64,000 bases of DNA from Bin5 sp965207495 (GCA_965207495.1 OZ242287.1:2728001-2792000), one strand, 5' to 3'; shown: positions 7,901 through 16,882, numbered from the stretch's first letter. Numbers and translations: made by a program. Notes: generated by a model from the letters alone, not told the origin.

Positions 7901-9226
7901 CTAACGTATCGCCATCTCCGCAGGCAAGTTCCGCTGAAGACAAGCAGCCAGCATCGCCCTCAGGTCAGCATAGTCCTCGTCACCCGCCAGATTTCGCATC
8001 TCAAACGGGTCATCGATGGTGTCGAATAGTCGTTCCTCGTTTCCGTCGGTGAAGAAGAGATGGCGCAGCGTTCGCAATCCGCGTCGTCCCGCCCGAAATT
8101 CGGGGTCCGTCTGGTCTGTGCTGAAATGGAGAACGTAACGCGAACCAACACTGTCTCCCCTAAGCACGCCGGCCGAATGATCTTCTCCTCGCGCCCCTCT
8201 TGGCACCCGCAGTCCGCACAGTCCAATCAGAGTAGGATAAACATCTATCGTACCCAGCAACATCTCGTTTTCCTGGCCTGCGTCAATCCTCCCCGGCCAC
8301 GACAGAACGAGTGGAACCTGAGCCGACTCCCTGTAGAATACCCCCTTGCGCAGCAGTCCATGTGAGCCAAGCATATCTCCGTGATCTGAGCTATATACGA
8401 TCAAAGTATTCCCCAGGCCATCCATCTCCTCCAGCGCCGCCAACAACCGCCCTATTTCCGCGTCTATCGCACTGATGTGGCCATAGTATTGGCCCAACTG
8501 CTCCTGAAGAGTCATCTTCACGTCATTGCGATGGGCTCCCGCCGGCACAAGCTGTTTGCCCGAAGCCAGCGTCTTCGGCACGTTCTCGCGCAGTGTGAAA
8601 CTCTGGTTCGAGTAGAGATTCAGATAGTCCTCCGGCGCGTCGTCGAGTGGTGGGTGGGGCGGATTTAGGCTGAGGAATAGGAAGAACGGCCTGTCCTTGT
8701 CCCGGTTACGTAGAAATTCCAAAGCCTCGTCGGTCATCAGAGTGGCGTTGTACCCGCGTGTGCGTACCGCGGTCTCGCTTCCTTCTTCGTAGCGCAGACT
8801 CTCCCAGTGGCGATTCGTCTCCGTCCATACGCTCATGCGTTCAAATCCGTGCCGTCCTGGCCCCGGCGGGATATACCGGTCGTTGCCGTCAATCGTTTCT
8901 GCTGGCACCGCGTGGAGATGCCACTTGCCAATGTAGCAGGTCTGGTACCCACCTGTCGCAAATACCTCTCCCAAAGAGGATTCCGAAGGTTCCAGCTCGG
9001 ACAGATTGTTGAAAACCCCCGTGTCGCTGGGCCACTGCCCGCTTATCAGCATGCCGCGCGCCGGCGCGCACACCGGATAGTTGCTGAAACAGTTCACAAT
9101 TGATGTGCCCGCTCGCTGTAGCCGCGCCAGGTTGGGGGCAAGCACTTCGCTGCCGTCCACCCCCGGCATCGAACAGAATCGATGCTGATCACTGAGGACG
9201 AACAACACGTTTGGACGGTCGGTCAT
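7901..9226 (-). CDS. Type I sulfatase (formylglycine-dependent arylsulfatase family)
   Basis: 441-residue S1-type sulfatase that would hydrolyse a sulfate ester. The activation motif is C53-A-P-A-R, a good C-x-P-x-R site whose Cys must be converted to formylglycine by FGE or anSME; no such maturase gene is in this window. The N-terminal metal-binding strand is NVLFVLSDQHR. The second metal site is SSDHGDMLGSHG, with GKWHLH between them. No signal peptide is visible, so action in the cytoplasm is predicted. ATG at 9226 with GGAGAC upstream. It is flanked by two GH43-like genes, 33-36 nt from each, which strongly suggests an operon for a sulfated saccharide. Confidence 0.92.
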   Translation of the reverse strand: MTDRPNVLFVLSDQHRFCSMPGVDGSEVLAPNLARLQRAGTSIVNCFSNYPVCAPARGMLISGQWPSDTGVFNNLSELEPSESSLGEVFATGGYQTCYIGKWHLHAVPAETIDGNDRYIPPGPGRHGFERMSVWTETNRHWESLRYEEGSETAVRTRGYNATLMTDEALEFLRNRDKDRPFFLFLSLNPPHPPLDDAPEDYLNLYSNQSFTLRENVPKTLASGKQLVPAGAHRNDVKMTLQEQLGQYYGHISAIDAEIGRLLAALEEMDGLGNTLIVYSSDHGDMLGSHGLLRKGVFYRESAQVPLVLSWPGRIDAGQENEMLLGTIDVYPTLIGLCGLRVPRGARGEDHSAGVLRGDSVGSRYVLHFSTDQTDPEFRAGRRGLRTLRHLFFTDGNEERLFDTIDDPFEMRNLAGDEDYADLRAMLAACLQRNLPAEMAIR

Positions 9227-9259
9227 CGACGTGATGTCTCCATTTCAATGGCGACTGTT

Positions 9260-10177
9260 TCAGGAAGGAGCCTGTAAGTCACAGTCAAAACGAACAATAT
9301 ACAAACGACCTCTGCCGCGCTCTTGAGTCACGCCCCAACTGATGCCGCGGCCGTAAGAAGTGCCCGAAAACGCATCCGCATCATAGGGCCCGCAACCCGT
9401 ATGCACGAACGCCAGCGATGCCGCACGCCGAAAGTGGATCCCGTCAGCTGCATACCGCACCGTAAAACGTTCAGGCCCGGCGTCGTCAACCAGCGCTGCC
9501 ACCCCTTCCCGGTGCGGCCAGACGCAGACAGTGTGTCCACTATCCAATATCGGGTTCTGTCCATGTTTGCGGAAGGGTCCGGCGGGGTGGTCCGCAGTCG
9601 CAAGCCCCCACTTCGTCTCGTTCGGTTTCAGCGTGGGACTCCGGCCCTTGAAATAGAGCCAGAACTCGCCTCCTCGCACGATGACATGCGTATCATCGAC
9701 CAACAATGAGTCATAAAGAGAAGGGTCTGTACTGGGGCTGAGAATTGGGTTTCTGCCGCTTCTCATCCAGGGGCCGTCCGGACTCTCCGCTGTGGCAACG
9801 CCAATGTGCCGCAGCGTGCCGTTCGTGCTAAAAGGTTCGATGTCGGATGTGGCCGTATAGTACAGGTAGTACCGCCCGTCCACAACAGCCACATACGGGG
9901 TGATTACACCGAAACTGTCCCACTCGCCCCCGGGACCACGGTCGAGCGCCTGGCCGCGATCCAACCAGTTGTAGCCGTCCTCCGATGTCGCATAATATAT
10001 CGTCGACGCGTAAGGCGCCACACCGGCTGGCCGCTGCGTGTACCAGGCGTAGAAAGTCTTACTCACCTGTATCACATTGCTTGGATCCTGCCTGTCAAGT
10101 GACGAATCGTAACCGATTCCCGACAGTTCGGTTCTGCGATAGTTTGGCGTCTTCAATTCAGGAGGGATGTTTTTCAT
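9260..10177 (-). CDS. GH43/GH32-superfamily beta-propeller glycoside hydrolase (paralog)
   Basis: 305 residues from the ATG at 10177. A longer frame to 10345 would overlap the dioxygenase gene and looks non-coding, so the shorter start is preferred. Closely parallels the neighbouring 6957-7865 product: GYDSSLDRQDPSNVI against GYERGITRRDPSCII, ATSEDGYNW against ATSEEGIHW, SPDGPW, GRNPIL, and GHTVCVW against GHEVCVW. The Asp in RQDPS is the likely base; VDDTHVIV supplies the second Asp. The Glu of GHEVCVW is Thr here, so either that Glu is not catalytic or the two paralogs differ in mechanism. No signal peptide. Probably cleaves a related glycosidic bond in the same imported sugar. Confidence 0.78.
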   Translation of the reverse strand: MKNIPPELKTPNYRRTELSGIGYDSSLDRQDPSNVIQVSKTFYAWYTQRPAGVAPYASTIYYATSEDGYNWLDRGQALDRGPGGEWDSFGVITPYVAVVDGRYYLYYTATSDIEPFSTNGTLRHIGVATAESPDGPWMRSGRNPILSPSTDPSLYDSLLVDDTHVIVRGGEFWLYFKGRSPTLKPNETKWGLATADHPAGPFRKHGQNPILDSGHTVCVWPHREGVAALVDDAGPERFTVRYAADGIHFRRAASLAFVHTGCGPYDADAFSGTSYGRGISWGVTQERGRGRLYIVRFDCDLQAPS

Positions 10178-10290
10178 GAACTGGAATCCATTAGAGGGAC
10201 ATGTCTTTGGGAGAAGCTGAGAAGTCCCTTTTCGCGGCTTCGACCAAAGGGCCGTGCCCGGCACGCGGCGTAAACAGTGAATCCGGTAGC

Positions 10291-11145
10291 CTATAAGCTG
10301 CGGTTTTCCTGCGAGTACGCGTAATTCTCCCCACCGATCTGCCAAACGCCGCGAAACAACGACCTCCGTTTGGGCGGCATTCCCTCTATGATCTCATGGT
10401 CCAGATTCAGCCGGTGCCACTGCGCCCACAATGAATTGTAACAGTTGAAAACGGCACAGCGCGGATTGTCCGGGTTGGTCCAATCGTTGGCGGCGTGCAG
10501 AAGGCTTTCGGTAAAGATGACTGCGGAGCCGGCTGGGCAGCTGTAGTCCTCCATCATCCCTCGGATGCTCTGTTCCCAGGAGGAGTCTCTGATGTTGGGT
10601 CTGTATCGGTCCGGCCCACCATAGCTGAAATGGGACTTATGCGACCCGCTCAGAAACGAAGTGCCCCCCTGCCCGGCCTTTACCTCTTCTAGCTCCCAAA
10701 CCACACGCGTCAGACCGGCGAATATCTTCCCCCCGGCCGCTTGATAGCGCATCGCATTGGCCTGTTGCGGCGGGCGCACCACATGCGGCAATCCGCCGTC
10801 CCTGCGCTCCTTCTTACTCCACCCTGGCGGTCGAATAGTGATGAACGAATTCTCGCAACGGAAAGCGTAGTAGTCGTCGGAAAGAAAAGGTTCCTCCGCC
10901 AGGATCTCACTTAGCACGCCCGCGATGGCCGGGTGGTCAAGCAATGTCTGCAGTGATCCCTGAAACGACTGTTTGGGATTAATCGACTGAAACTTCTCGG
11001 CCTCGTCAACACCGTAGGCCTCTGCTTTCATCGTACCGATTTCCTCTTCTGAGAGAACGCCCGGTAACAGGATCCACCCGCGTAAGTCAAAGAAGAATTT
11101 CTGTTCCTCGGTCATCGGAACCGGGTCTGCAATTGAGGAATTCAT
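10291..11145 (-). CDS. Phytanoyl-CoA dioxygenase (PhyH) family protein lacking a canonical HxD
   Basis: 284 residues from ATG 11145, which has GGAGAG 5 nt upstream; a start five codons earlier (11160) would place that ribosome site inside the gene. The fold signatures of the family are present: N-terminal FFFDLRGWILLPGVLS, then GGTSFLSGSHKSHF, and a distal His in SLLHAAND followed by an Arg in NPRCAVFN. The first iron-ligand segment reads L-P-H-V-V-R, so the acidic residue of HxD is absent. The same is true of the 17703-18560 paralog, whereas three other PhyH proteins here keep HQD. It lies in the sugar operon between the permeases and a GH43-like gene, so oxidative removal of a sugar substituent is plausible. 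Catalytic competence is uncertain. Confidence 0.82.
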   Translation of the reverse strand: MNSSIADPVPMTEEQKFFFDLRGWILLPGVLSEEEIGTMKAEAYGVDEAEKFQSINPKQSFQGSLQTLLDHPAIAGVLSEILAEEPFLSDDYYAFRCENSFITIRPPGWSKKERRDGGLPHVVRPPQQANAMRYQAAGGKIFAGLTRVVWELEEVKAGQGGTSFLSGSHKSHFSYGGPDRYRPNIRDSSWEQSIRGMMEDYSCPAGSAVIFTESLLHAANDWTNPDNPRCAVFNCYNSLWAQWHRLNLDHEIIEGMPPKRRSLFRGVWQIGGENYAYSQENRSL

Positions 11146-11209
11146 TTTGTCTCTCCACATGCGGTAAGTTTCGGCACAAGCGGCCCCACTAGGCCATCCT
11201 TCCAGACCG

Positions 11210-12109
11210 TTATCCCTTCACCCCGGAAAATACGATACCCTGGATGAAGTATCGCTGGCCTAGAAAAAATAGGACGATGATCGGAATCGAAAAGGCAGCC
11301 GACGCAGCCATCTGAAGACTATAGTGGACCTGTGTATCTGTAACAAAGTATCTCAAACCTATCGCTGCCGTGAACTTGTTCAGATCGTGCAGATATATAA
11401 GAGGCCCGATGAACGCGTTCCAATGATGCTGGACCGAGAACAGCGCAACAGTGGCCAGCACCGGCTTGCTCAGTGGCAGCATGATCCGCCAGTAAATGCC
11501 GAAGATGCTTGCGCCGTCTATGCGGGCGGCGTCGTCCAACTCTGTCGGTAGCCCCATGAAGAACTGGCGCATCAGGAAAACGAAGAACGGGTTTGCGAAC
11601 CATGCTGGCACGATTAGGGGCAAATACGTGTTGACCCAACCCAACTTGGCGAAGAGCACAAACCGCGGAATCATCGTTATCTGCCCCGGCAACATTATCG
11701 TAAGCAACAATGCAAAGAAGACGACGTCACGGAAGCGCCAGCGAAGCCGGGCGAAGGCAAAGGCTCCCATACTGCTGCTGACCAAAGTGCCGAGGGTTGC
11801 ACCTGTCGCGATTATTAATGTATTGGCGATGAATCGTGCAAAGGGCAGAGCTGTCAACGCCTTGGGATAGTTCTCCCACAGGATTGGATTCGGGATCCAG
11901 ATCGGTGGAAAAGCTACCAACTGGGCCTGCGGCTTGAGAGAGCTCGAAATCAGCCAGATAAAGGGAATCGTCACCAGGACCGCGCCGGCGATCAGAACCA
12001 AATATAGGACGACTCTGCCTAATAGACTCTTCAACCTGTATGGATTGGAGAGCACGCCCCATATGGACGCTACAGGTCCTTTGACTGCGTACGGAATCGT
12101 TCGCGCCAT
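11210..12109 (-). CDS. Carbohydrate ABC transporter permease, MalG/LacG type
   Basis: 299-residue inner-membrane permease with about six hydrophobic helices. The cytoplasmic EAA loop is visible around residue 195 (ELDDAARIDGASIFGIYWRIMLPLSKP), the docking site for the ATPase. The protein ends with IQGIVFSGVKG, close to the classic MalG-type C-terminus. It follows the MalF-like permease by 27 nt and precedes the PhyH gene by 64 nt. Together with the binding protein at 14799-16136 it forms a CUT1-type sugar importer. No sugar-type ATP-binding subunit is encoded in the window, so an MsmX-like shared ATPase must be supplied from elsewhere. Confidence 0.93.
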   Translation of the reverse strand: MARTIPYAVKGPVASIWGVLSNPYRLKSLLGRVVLYLVLIAGAVLVTIPFIWLISSSLKPQAQLVAFPPIWIPNPILWENYPKALTALPFARFIANTLIIATGATLGTLVSSSMGAFAFARLRWRFRDVVFFALLLTIMLPGQITMIPRFVLFAKLGWVNTYLPLIVPAWFANPFFVFLMRQFFMGLPTELDDAARIDGASIFGIYWRIMLPLSKPVLATVALFSVQHHWNAFIGPLIYLHDLNKFTAAIGLRYFVTDTQVHYSLQMAASAAFSIPIIVLFFLGQRYFIQGIVFSGVKG

Positions 12110-12136
12110 ACCGACTACCTCAAATGACCATCGGGC

Positions 12137-13036
12137 TTAACGGTTACCTTCATAGTAGACCCAGGCTGTTGACGACCGGAACACTAGCGCCGACAAGACA
12201 ATGATATAGAGGAAAAGAACCAGCGCCAGAGATGATCCGTAGCCAAGCCGGAAGTACTCGAACGCATTGCGATAAAGATGCAGCATATAAAACAGCGAAG
12301 CATTGCTTGGTCCCCCGCCGGTCATTACAAATGCGACTACAAACACTTGGAGGCCGCCAATGATACCCATGACAAGGTTGAACAGAATCAAGGGCGTCAT
12401 CATCGGAATCGTCACGTTAAGCAGACGCTGAAGAGCGTTGGCGCCGTCAATAGATGCTGCGTCGTACAGATCCGTAGGGATGGCCTGCAGCCCAGCAAGA
12501 TTGATTAGCATCCCTCCCCCTACGCCCCACAAACCCATTACAATAAATGCGGGCAACACCCAGTTGGGATCACCCAGCCAGTCTGGGGCCTGAATTCCCA
12601 TCATCGCCAACCCGATGTCCAGCAAACCAAAACGCTTTAGGAAGATCCAGCGCCACAGAGCCGCTACCGCAACCAGCGGCACAATCGAAGGAAGGTAGTA
12701 GAGCGTGCGCATCAAAGACTGCCCGCGAATCTTCTGGTTGAGCAGCAAGGCGAGCAGGAATCCCGTGACTAGATTCAGAGGAATCGAAACAAAGGCGAAA
12801 ATCGTTGTGATCCGCATGGAAAGCATGAACAGCTCGTCGCGAAATAGTATCTCCTCATAGTTGGCCAAACCAACCCATTGCGGGGGCGTAACGCCGTTCC
12901 ACTCGGTAAATGAAATCAACACCGAAGCCGCCATCGGTCCGACGTCAAAGACTACGAGGCCAATAATAGCGGGCAGCGCAAATAACCAGCCGTACAACGC
13001 TTCACGTTGTTGATTTGTCTTGAAGAAAGAGACCAT
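12137..13036 (-). CDS. Carbohydrate ABC transporter permease, MalF/UgpA type
   Basis: 299-residue permease with six predicted membrane spans. The N-terminus (REALYGWLFALPAIIGLVVFDVGP) is typical of CUT1 MalF/UgpA partners. The EAA loop reads DLYDAASIDGANALQRLLNVTIPMMTP near residue 200. ATG at 13036. It lies between the sulfatase (158 nt upstream) and the MalG-like permease (27 nt downstream). It lacks the long periplasmic P2 insertion of E. coli MalF, as is usual for Gram-positive-type and Chloroflexota importers. The substrate is presumably the sulfated or modified sugar served by this operon. Confidence 0.93.
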   Translation of the reverse strand: MVSFFKTNQQREALYGWLFALPAIIGLVVFDVGPMAASVLISFTEWNGVTPPQWVGLANYEEILFRDELFMLSMRITTIFAFVSIPLNLVTGFLLALLLNQKIRGQSLMRTLYYLPSIVPLVAVAALWRWIFLKRFGLLDIGLAMMGIQAPDWLGDPNWVLPAFIVMGLWGVGGGMLINLAGLQAIPTDLYDAASIDGANALQRLLNVTIPMMTPLILFNLVMGIIGGLQVFVVAFVMTGGGPSNASLFYMLHLYRNAFEYFRLGYGSSLALVLFLYIIVLSALVFRSSTAWVYYEGNR

Positions 13037-13193
13037 CGCGCTTCCATTCAGATGAAGGTCCCAAACAACTCTAGGACGTTCCGCTGGGGTGACGCCTAGA
13101 AATCGACTCTGCTTTCCCTACTTCCTGGAAGTTAGAAAAAAGCACTAGATAAGAGGCAAAATTGCGAGTTTTCCCTGGTACATGCTCTGTCCA

Positions 13194-14732
13194 TCAGTGG
13201 ACCCCTAAAGCGAACAGATCTCGCGGCGGATGTGGGTGGTCCTGCAGGATAACCGCTTCCAGGAGACGGTCGCGCATGGCGCCTCGAATCTTGGCCTTGC
13301 TGGCGTCTTCTGCCAGGTTTCGAGTCTCGTCGGCATCGTCCGAAATATGGAATAGCTGCTCGCCAGCGCTGCCTGGGTAGAGCGTATAGCGCCACTCATG
13401 GGTCCGGATCGTGCGGGCCCAGTTCTGCGGTGTCCTGCTATTCGTGTTGTTGTAGCTCTCGATGTAGACGGCATCGCGCCAGTCGGAAGGCTGTTCACCG
13501 CGGCACCACGGCAGCAGCGAAGCACCGGGGAGTGCCGATTGGGTCCCCTCCAAAGCGTGGGTGCCGCTAATAGGGAGCTGCGGCTGCGCCAAGCCCGCGA
13601 GTTCCAAGACTGTTGGCATGATATCCTCAAGCTGAACTAGGGCATCGCACTTGAGCCCTTGCCGCAACCCTGCACCGGCCACAACTAGAGGAATGCGCAC
13701 ACAAGCGTCATAGTGCCTCTCGCCCTTGCCAAAGAATCCGTGATCGTAGAGCAGATCTCCGTGGTCGGACAGAAAAATGAGAACGGTCTCCTCCCACCGG
13801 CCCGACTCTTCGAGTGCGTCGAGCACCAGTCCAAGTTGATGGTCCAAATGGGCAACATCTGCCAAATAGTAATGACGACGGTCGCGCCAGGCCGCCCTAC
13901 TCCCCCGGAAACCGCCCTGTGCAAAGCAATGGGGTGCCAAGGGGTCGTCTTCCCATTCGGGCGGCACTGGTTCCGGTATATGGGACCGGTCTATTCGCTC
14001 CATGTACTCAGCGGGGGGACAGGACGGCGCGTGCGGCTGGACATAACTGATCTGGGCAAAGAAGGGGCGTTCGGGGTCAGCACAGGCGAGAAAGTCTAGC
14101 GCGTGATCACTAATCCATGCGGTTTGTGACAACTCCTCCGCAAAGGGCAGCACGTAGTATTGTGCAGTGCCATTTGGATAGTCATCCGTTCCCCATCGAA
14201 AATTCTCTCGGATTACTCTAATTCGGCTGGCAAGATCCGTCCTATTTGTACCATACGAGGAAAAAGCCGGTATAGACGTAGTCCAGACAGTAGCCAGGGC
14301 AGCATCGTACTCTTCTGGATGGTTTTGCTCGATCCAGTCAAGCCATGCCCCGCCGCGCGGGTCCTCTGTATTATGTACAACGTCGAATCCGTATTTGTGG
14401 AAGTCAACGTCGAACCCGCGGTAATGAGGCTCGAAGTGCAGTTTGCCAAATCCTCCCGTCTGCCAGCCCGCCGTCTGTAATGCCCCCATCAACGTTGACA
14501 GCTCCGGGTTCAGGCGGTAGCCGTTCTGCAATACGCCGTGCCCGCGGCTCGTCAACCCGGTCGCCAAAGTAGCCCGGGCAGCGCAGCAGACCGGATTGCT
14601 GGTGTATGCGTTCGCAAAAGTGGTTCCTGCCCGACGCAACCGGTCAAGATTGGGCGTCGGGCAGGCCAAAGCGGAGCCCTCCTCCAGCCATTTGGCGGAG
14701 AGCTGATCCACAACAAAGAGGACAATGTTCAA
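13194..14732 (-). CDS. Type I sulfatase (C-x-A-x-R activation site), TTG start
   Basis: 512-residue S1-family sulfatase. The activation motif is C49-C-A-A-R, fitting the C-x-A-x-R variant that aerobic FGE and anSME can both process. Metal ligands come from VLFVVDQ at the N-terminus and LSDHGDLLYDHG in the middle. GKLHFEPH supplies the conserved Lys/His loop. The first codon is TTG at 14732; no in-frame ATG lies just upstream, and a GAAGGG stretch is ~13 nt before it. No signal peptide. It sits between the sugar-binding protein (66 nt) and the permease genes, an unusual place for an enzyme within a transporter operon, and argues that the transported substrate is sulfated. Confidence 0.9.
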   Translation of the reverse strand: MNIVLFVVDQLSAKWLEEGSALACPTPNLDRLRRAGTTFANAYTSNPVCCAARATLATGLTSRGHGVLQNGYRLNPELSTLMGALQTAGWQTGGFGKLHFEPHYRGFDVDFHKYGFDVVHNTEDPRGGAWLDWIEQNHPEEYDAALATVWTTSIPAFSSYGTNRTDLASRIRVIRENFRWGTDDYPNGTAQYYVLPFAEELSQTAWISDHALDFLACADPERPFFAQISYVQPHAPSCPPAEYMERIDRSHIPEPVPPEWEDDPLAPHCFAQGGFRGSRAAWRDRRHYYLADVAHLDHQLGLVLDALEESGRWEETVLIFLSDHGDLLYDHGFFGKGERHYDACVRIPLVVAGAGLRQGLKCDALVQLEDIMPTVLELAGLAQPQLPISGTHALEGTQSALPGASLLPWCRGEQPSDWRDAVYIESYNNTNSRTPQNWARTIRTHEWRYTLYPGSAGEQLFHISDDADETRNLAEDASKAKIRGAMRDRLLEAVILQDHPHPPRDLFALGVH

Positions 14733-14798
14733 AAGGCTGTGATCCCTTCGTCCCCACGCAAAAACATGCGTTACGTTAGCTACGGGCCAAGAATCTGC

Positions 14799-16136
14799 CT
14801 ACGCCCTCTCGTCAAATATCTCTTCCAGTTTCTGTTGCGTGATCTCGATTGCCTCCTCAATCGTGCGATCGCTGTTGGCGATTGCCGGCTCGAACAGCTC
14901 TGAGCCAACCGCACTGCTGATCTCACCGCCAAAGGGCAGCCGCAGGCCGGGGCGGACATGGCCGTAGTCGATCAGTGAGGGCAGAATTGTGGCGTGCGGC
15001 GCCAGCACAAGTGCCGCTTCGATAAAATTCTCGCGAAGACTGTATCGGGCCGGTGACTGCAGGTTGTCCGCGAAAACTCCGCCGGCATAGGAAGGATCAG
15101 TAAGCCACTTGACAAGTTCCCAGCCTCCGTCAGGGTTTTCGCTCCCTGCCACCACCTGGAAGGAAATCGGAATGACCTCCGCCGCGCGCCCGGCCGGCCC
15201 TGCAGGTACGTGCCAAAAGTCCCAATCTACCTCCGCTTCCCGCATCATGAAGTTCCAGGTTCCGATGCCGTGAATTGCATGGGCTATGCGGCCCGACGCC
15301 AACATCGGACGCAGTCCGCCAAACGCCTCGCCGTACTCCCCTGTTAACACCACATCGGCCTCGTACAGACTCTTGAGGAAAGTGAGCGCCTCAAGGTTGG
15401 TGTCCGAGTCGAGTATCGGCTGCTGGTCGTTGCTCTCGTCCAGGACATCGCCGCCCCAGGCCCACATAAAGACGAAGTAACGCTGTTGATTGGCCAGCGC
15501 AATCTTCTTGTCAGCAAATTCGCCAATCGCGATCAGCGGCGCGGTTTCCCCAAAGTCCTGCCACGTCCACGAATCCCAATCAGGATGGGGCACGCCCGCC
15601 TCGTCATAAAGTCCTGGTACCGAGACAAACGCCTGAATATTGATTGACCACGGAATCCCGTACATTACGCCGTCAACCGACGCGCCATTGATCGACAGAT
15701 CGGGAAAGTCGTCAATCTGTACTATATCTGCGTCCCGCTCTATGTAGCTGTCGAGGGCCAAAAATGCGCCCGCCGGTGCTAGGGCGATAAACGCATTGGG
15801 GGACCAGTACCCGCAGTCCGGAGGCGTGCCAGCCGAGGCTAGTGTCTGCAGCTTCTGCGTGGCTTCGCTGTTTGTAGTCTGGATCAACGTCAGGTCGTAC
15901 TGCGGATTCGTTTCGTCCCATTCCTCCAACAGTGCGATGATGAAGGGGGTGTCATTGGCTGTCCAGATATTGACGAACTGTACCTCCGTCGGCGCTTCGT
16001 CAGGAGAACCTTCATCGGTCATAGAGTCCGTTGCGCTCGGCGCGGCTGCCGGCATGCAGGCAAGCGCCGCAGTTCCGGCAGCTCCCGCGGCCGTAATTCG
16101 CAGGAACTGGCGTCGGGTCAGCTTCGAGTCTGTCAT
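14799..16136 (-). CDS. Extracellular sugar-binding lipoprotein with Tat signal (ABC transporter)
   Basis: 445-residue family 1 solute-binding protein. The start at 16136 is supported by AAGGAG 9 nt upstream; an in-frame extension to 16454 is non-coding. The N-terminus carries a twin-arginine motif (T-R-R-Q-F-L-R, residues 7-13), a short Ala-rich hydrophobic stretch and a lipobox ending at Cys27 (TAALAC). It should therefore be exported folded by Tat and lipid-anchored outside the membrane. The mature part has the alternating two-lobe pattern of CUT1 binding proteins (VQFVNIWTAND..., GIPWSINIQAF, GGWELVKWLTDP). First gene after the promoter at 16266-16294; its leader is about 120 nt. It would bind the sugar taken in by the two permeases downstream. 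Confidence 0.92.
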   Translation of the reverse strand: MTDSKLTRRQFLRITAAGAAGTAALACMPAAAPSATDSMTDEGSPDEAPTEVQFVNIWTANDTPFIIALLEEWDETNPQYDLTLIQTTNSEATQKLQTLASAGTPPDCGYWSPNAFIALAPAGAFLALDSYIERDADIVQIDDFPDLSINGASVDGVMYGIPWSINIQAFVSVPGLYDEAGVPHPDWDSWTWQDFGETAPLIAIGEFADKKIALANQQRYFVFMWAWGGDVLDESNDQQPILDSDTNLEALTFLKSLYEADVVLTGEYGEAFGGLRPMLASGRIAHAIHGIGTWNFMMREAEVDWDFWHVPAGPAGRAAEVIPISFQVVAGSENPDGGWELVKWLTDPSYAGGVFADNLQSPARYSLRENFIEAALVLAPHATILPSLIDYGHVRPGLRLPFGGEISSAVGSELFEPAIANSDRTIEEAIEITQQKLEEIFDERA

Positions 16137-16265
16137 GGCTCCAATCTCCTTGGCTTTTGGAAAAAAGATGACACAGATTCGACTGCAAGTAAGAAAAGCG
16201 ATAAATCGGCCGTAGTGAAGGATGCGGGCTGCACGTTGGAGGTACCTCGGGGGAGAGTCCGCCTT

Positions 16266-16294
16266 ATTATAGTTGCGAGCCAACTCTGTATCAA
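16266..16294 (-). promoter_or_regulatory. Sigma-70-type promoter of the sulfated-sugar operon
   Basis: On the minus strand, TTGATA (16294-16289), a spacer of exactly 17 bp, then TATAAT (16271-16266). This is five of six and six of six against consensus. Transcription would start near 16259, about 120 nt before the binding-protein ATG. No riboswitch fold was recognised in the leader. Confidence 0.72.
16271..16285. promoter_or_regulatory. Inverted repeat (candidate operator) inside the promoter spacer
   Basis: AGTTG-N5-CAACT on the minus strand lies between the -35 and -10 boxes. A perfect 5-bp palindrome with a 5-bp centre at this place is well positioned for a repressor, for example of the LacI or GntR type. 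No regulator gene is adjacent, so the binder is unknown. Confidence 0.45.
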
Positions 16295-16402
16295 GCAAGA
16301 AAAAAGTAAACGCCTCCCAGGAGCCCACTAAAGCCTGAGCGACGACGGCAATCTGTGCTTGCGAAGTGTGGCCGCTGTTGACCAATATGAAGTCGACAGC
16401 AT

Positions 16403-16418
16403 AACGTCTGAAGACGTT
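16403..16418. repeat. Palindrome AACGTCT-GA-AGACGTT, operator-like
   Basis: Perfect 7-bp arms separated by 2 bp, in the 638-nt divergent gap between the sugar operon and the SIMPL gene. No T-tract follows, so a regulator site is more likely than a terminator. Another small palindrome (ACTGAC-TCA-GTCAGT, 16487-16501) lies ~70 bp away. Nothing else coding is evident in 16295-16774. Confidence 0.4.
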
Positions 16419-16447
16419 TCCAGCCGCCTCCGTCCCCGAAAAACCAT

Positions 16448-16476
16448 TTGCCACTTTCTGGCGAATAAGATAGATT
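16448..16476 (+). promoter_or_regulatory. Possible plus-strand promoter upstream of the SIMPL gene
   Basis: TTGCCA (16448-16453), 17-bp spacer, TAGATT (16471-16476). The ACTGAC-TCA-GTCAGT palindrome at 16487-16501 would overlap the start of the transcript. The site lies about 300 nt from the start codon at 16775, so the assignment is tentative. Confidence 0.3.
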
Positions 16477-16774
16477 TCTTATATCAACTGACTCAGTCAG
16501 TCAGCCTGCGATTCCAGGTAACCGCTCTCCAACCGGTAGCAGCTATTTCCTCGAATATCTGGCGTAACGCAGGCAAAGCCAAAAAAACTAAGGACGTCTG
16601 GCGTTTCCCTCTCCGGTGGATGTGCTCATAGGCAAGGAGTGTCTGTACCTGTCCCCAAATTCCTGCGTCGACCCGCTGAGCGTCGACTCTACCGACCGAA
16701 AACTGACTCTGAAAATCGAAACAAGACGGCACGCCGCGTTTGATATTGATAGAAAGTAGAGAAAGGAAAGTCGG

Positions 16775-16882
16775 ATGAAAAGTACCCTCCTCACACTCTT
16801 GTTTACTGCTTCACTCCTTCTGGTCCCCGCCACGAGCCTCGGGGCCCCCCGAACCAGGAAGCCTCTCCTGAGCTCCCCATGA
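16775..16882 (+). pseudogene. Signal-peptide fragment of the SIMPL protein, separated by a frameshift
   Basis: A 35-codon frame starting at ATG 16775 with GGAAAG about 5-7 nt upstream. It encodes a textbook signal peptide (MKSTLLTLLFTASLLLVPAT...) and then hits TGA at 16880-16882. The next frame (16879 onward) holds the SIMPL domain but has no ribosome site. Adding one C to the GGGGCCCCCC run at about 16842-16851 would join the two frames into a signal peptide, a short Pro/Glu-rich linker and the SIMPL domain. Either a sequencing error or a real single-base deletion. Confidence 0.75.

Noticed and set aside
13194..14732. Frameshift or missing start for the sulfatase, as there is no ATG
   Set aside because: The TTG start with a conserved N-terminal metal strand directly after it is complete; nothing is missing from the fold.
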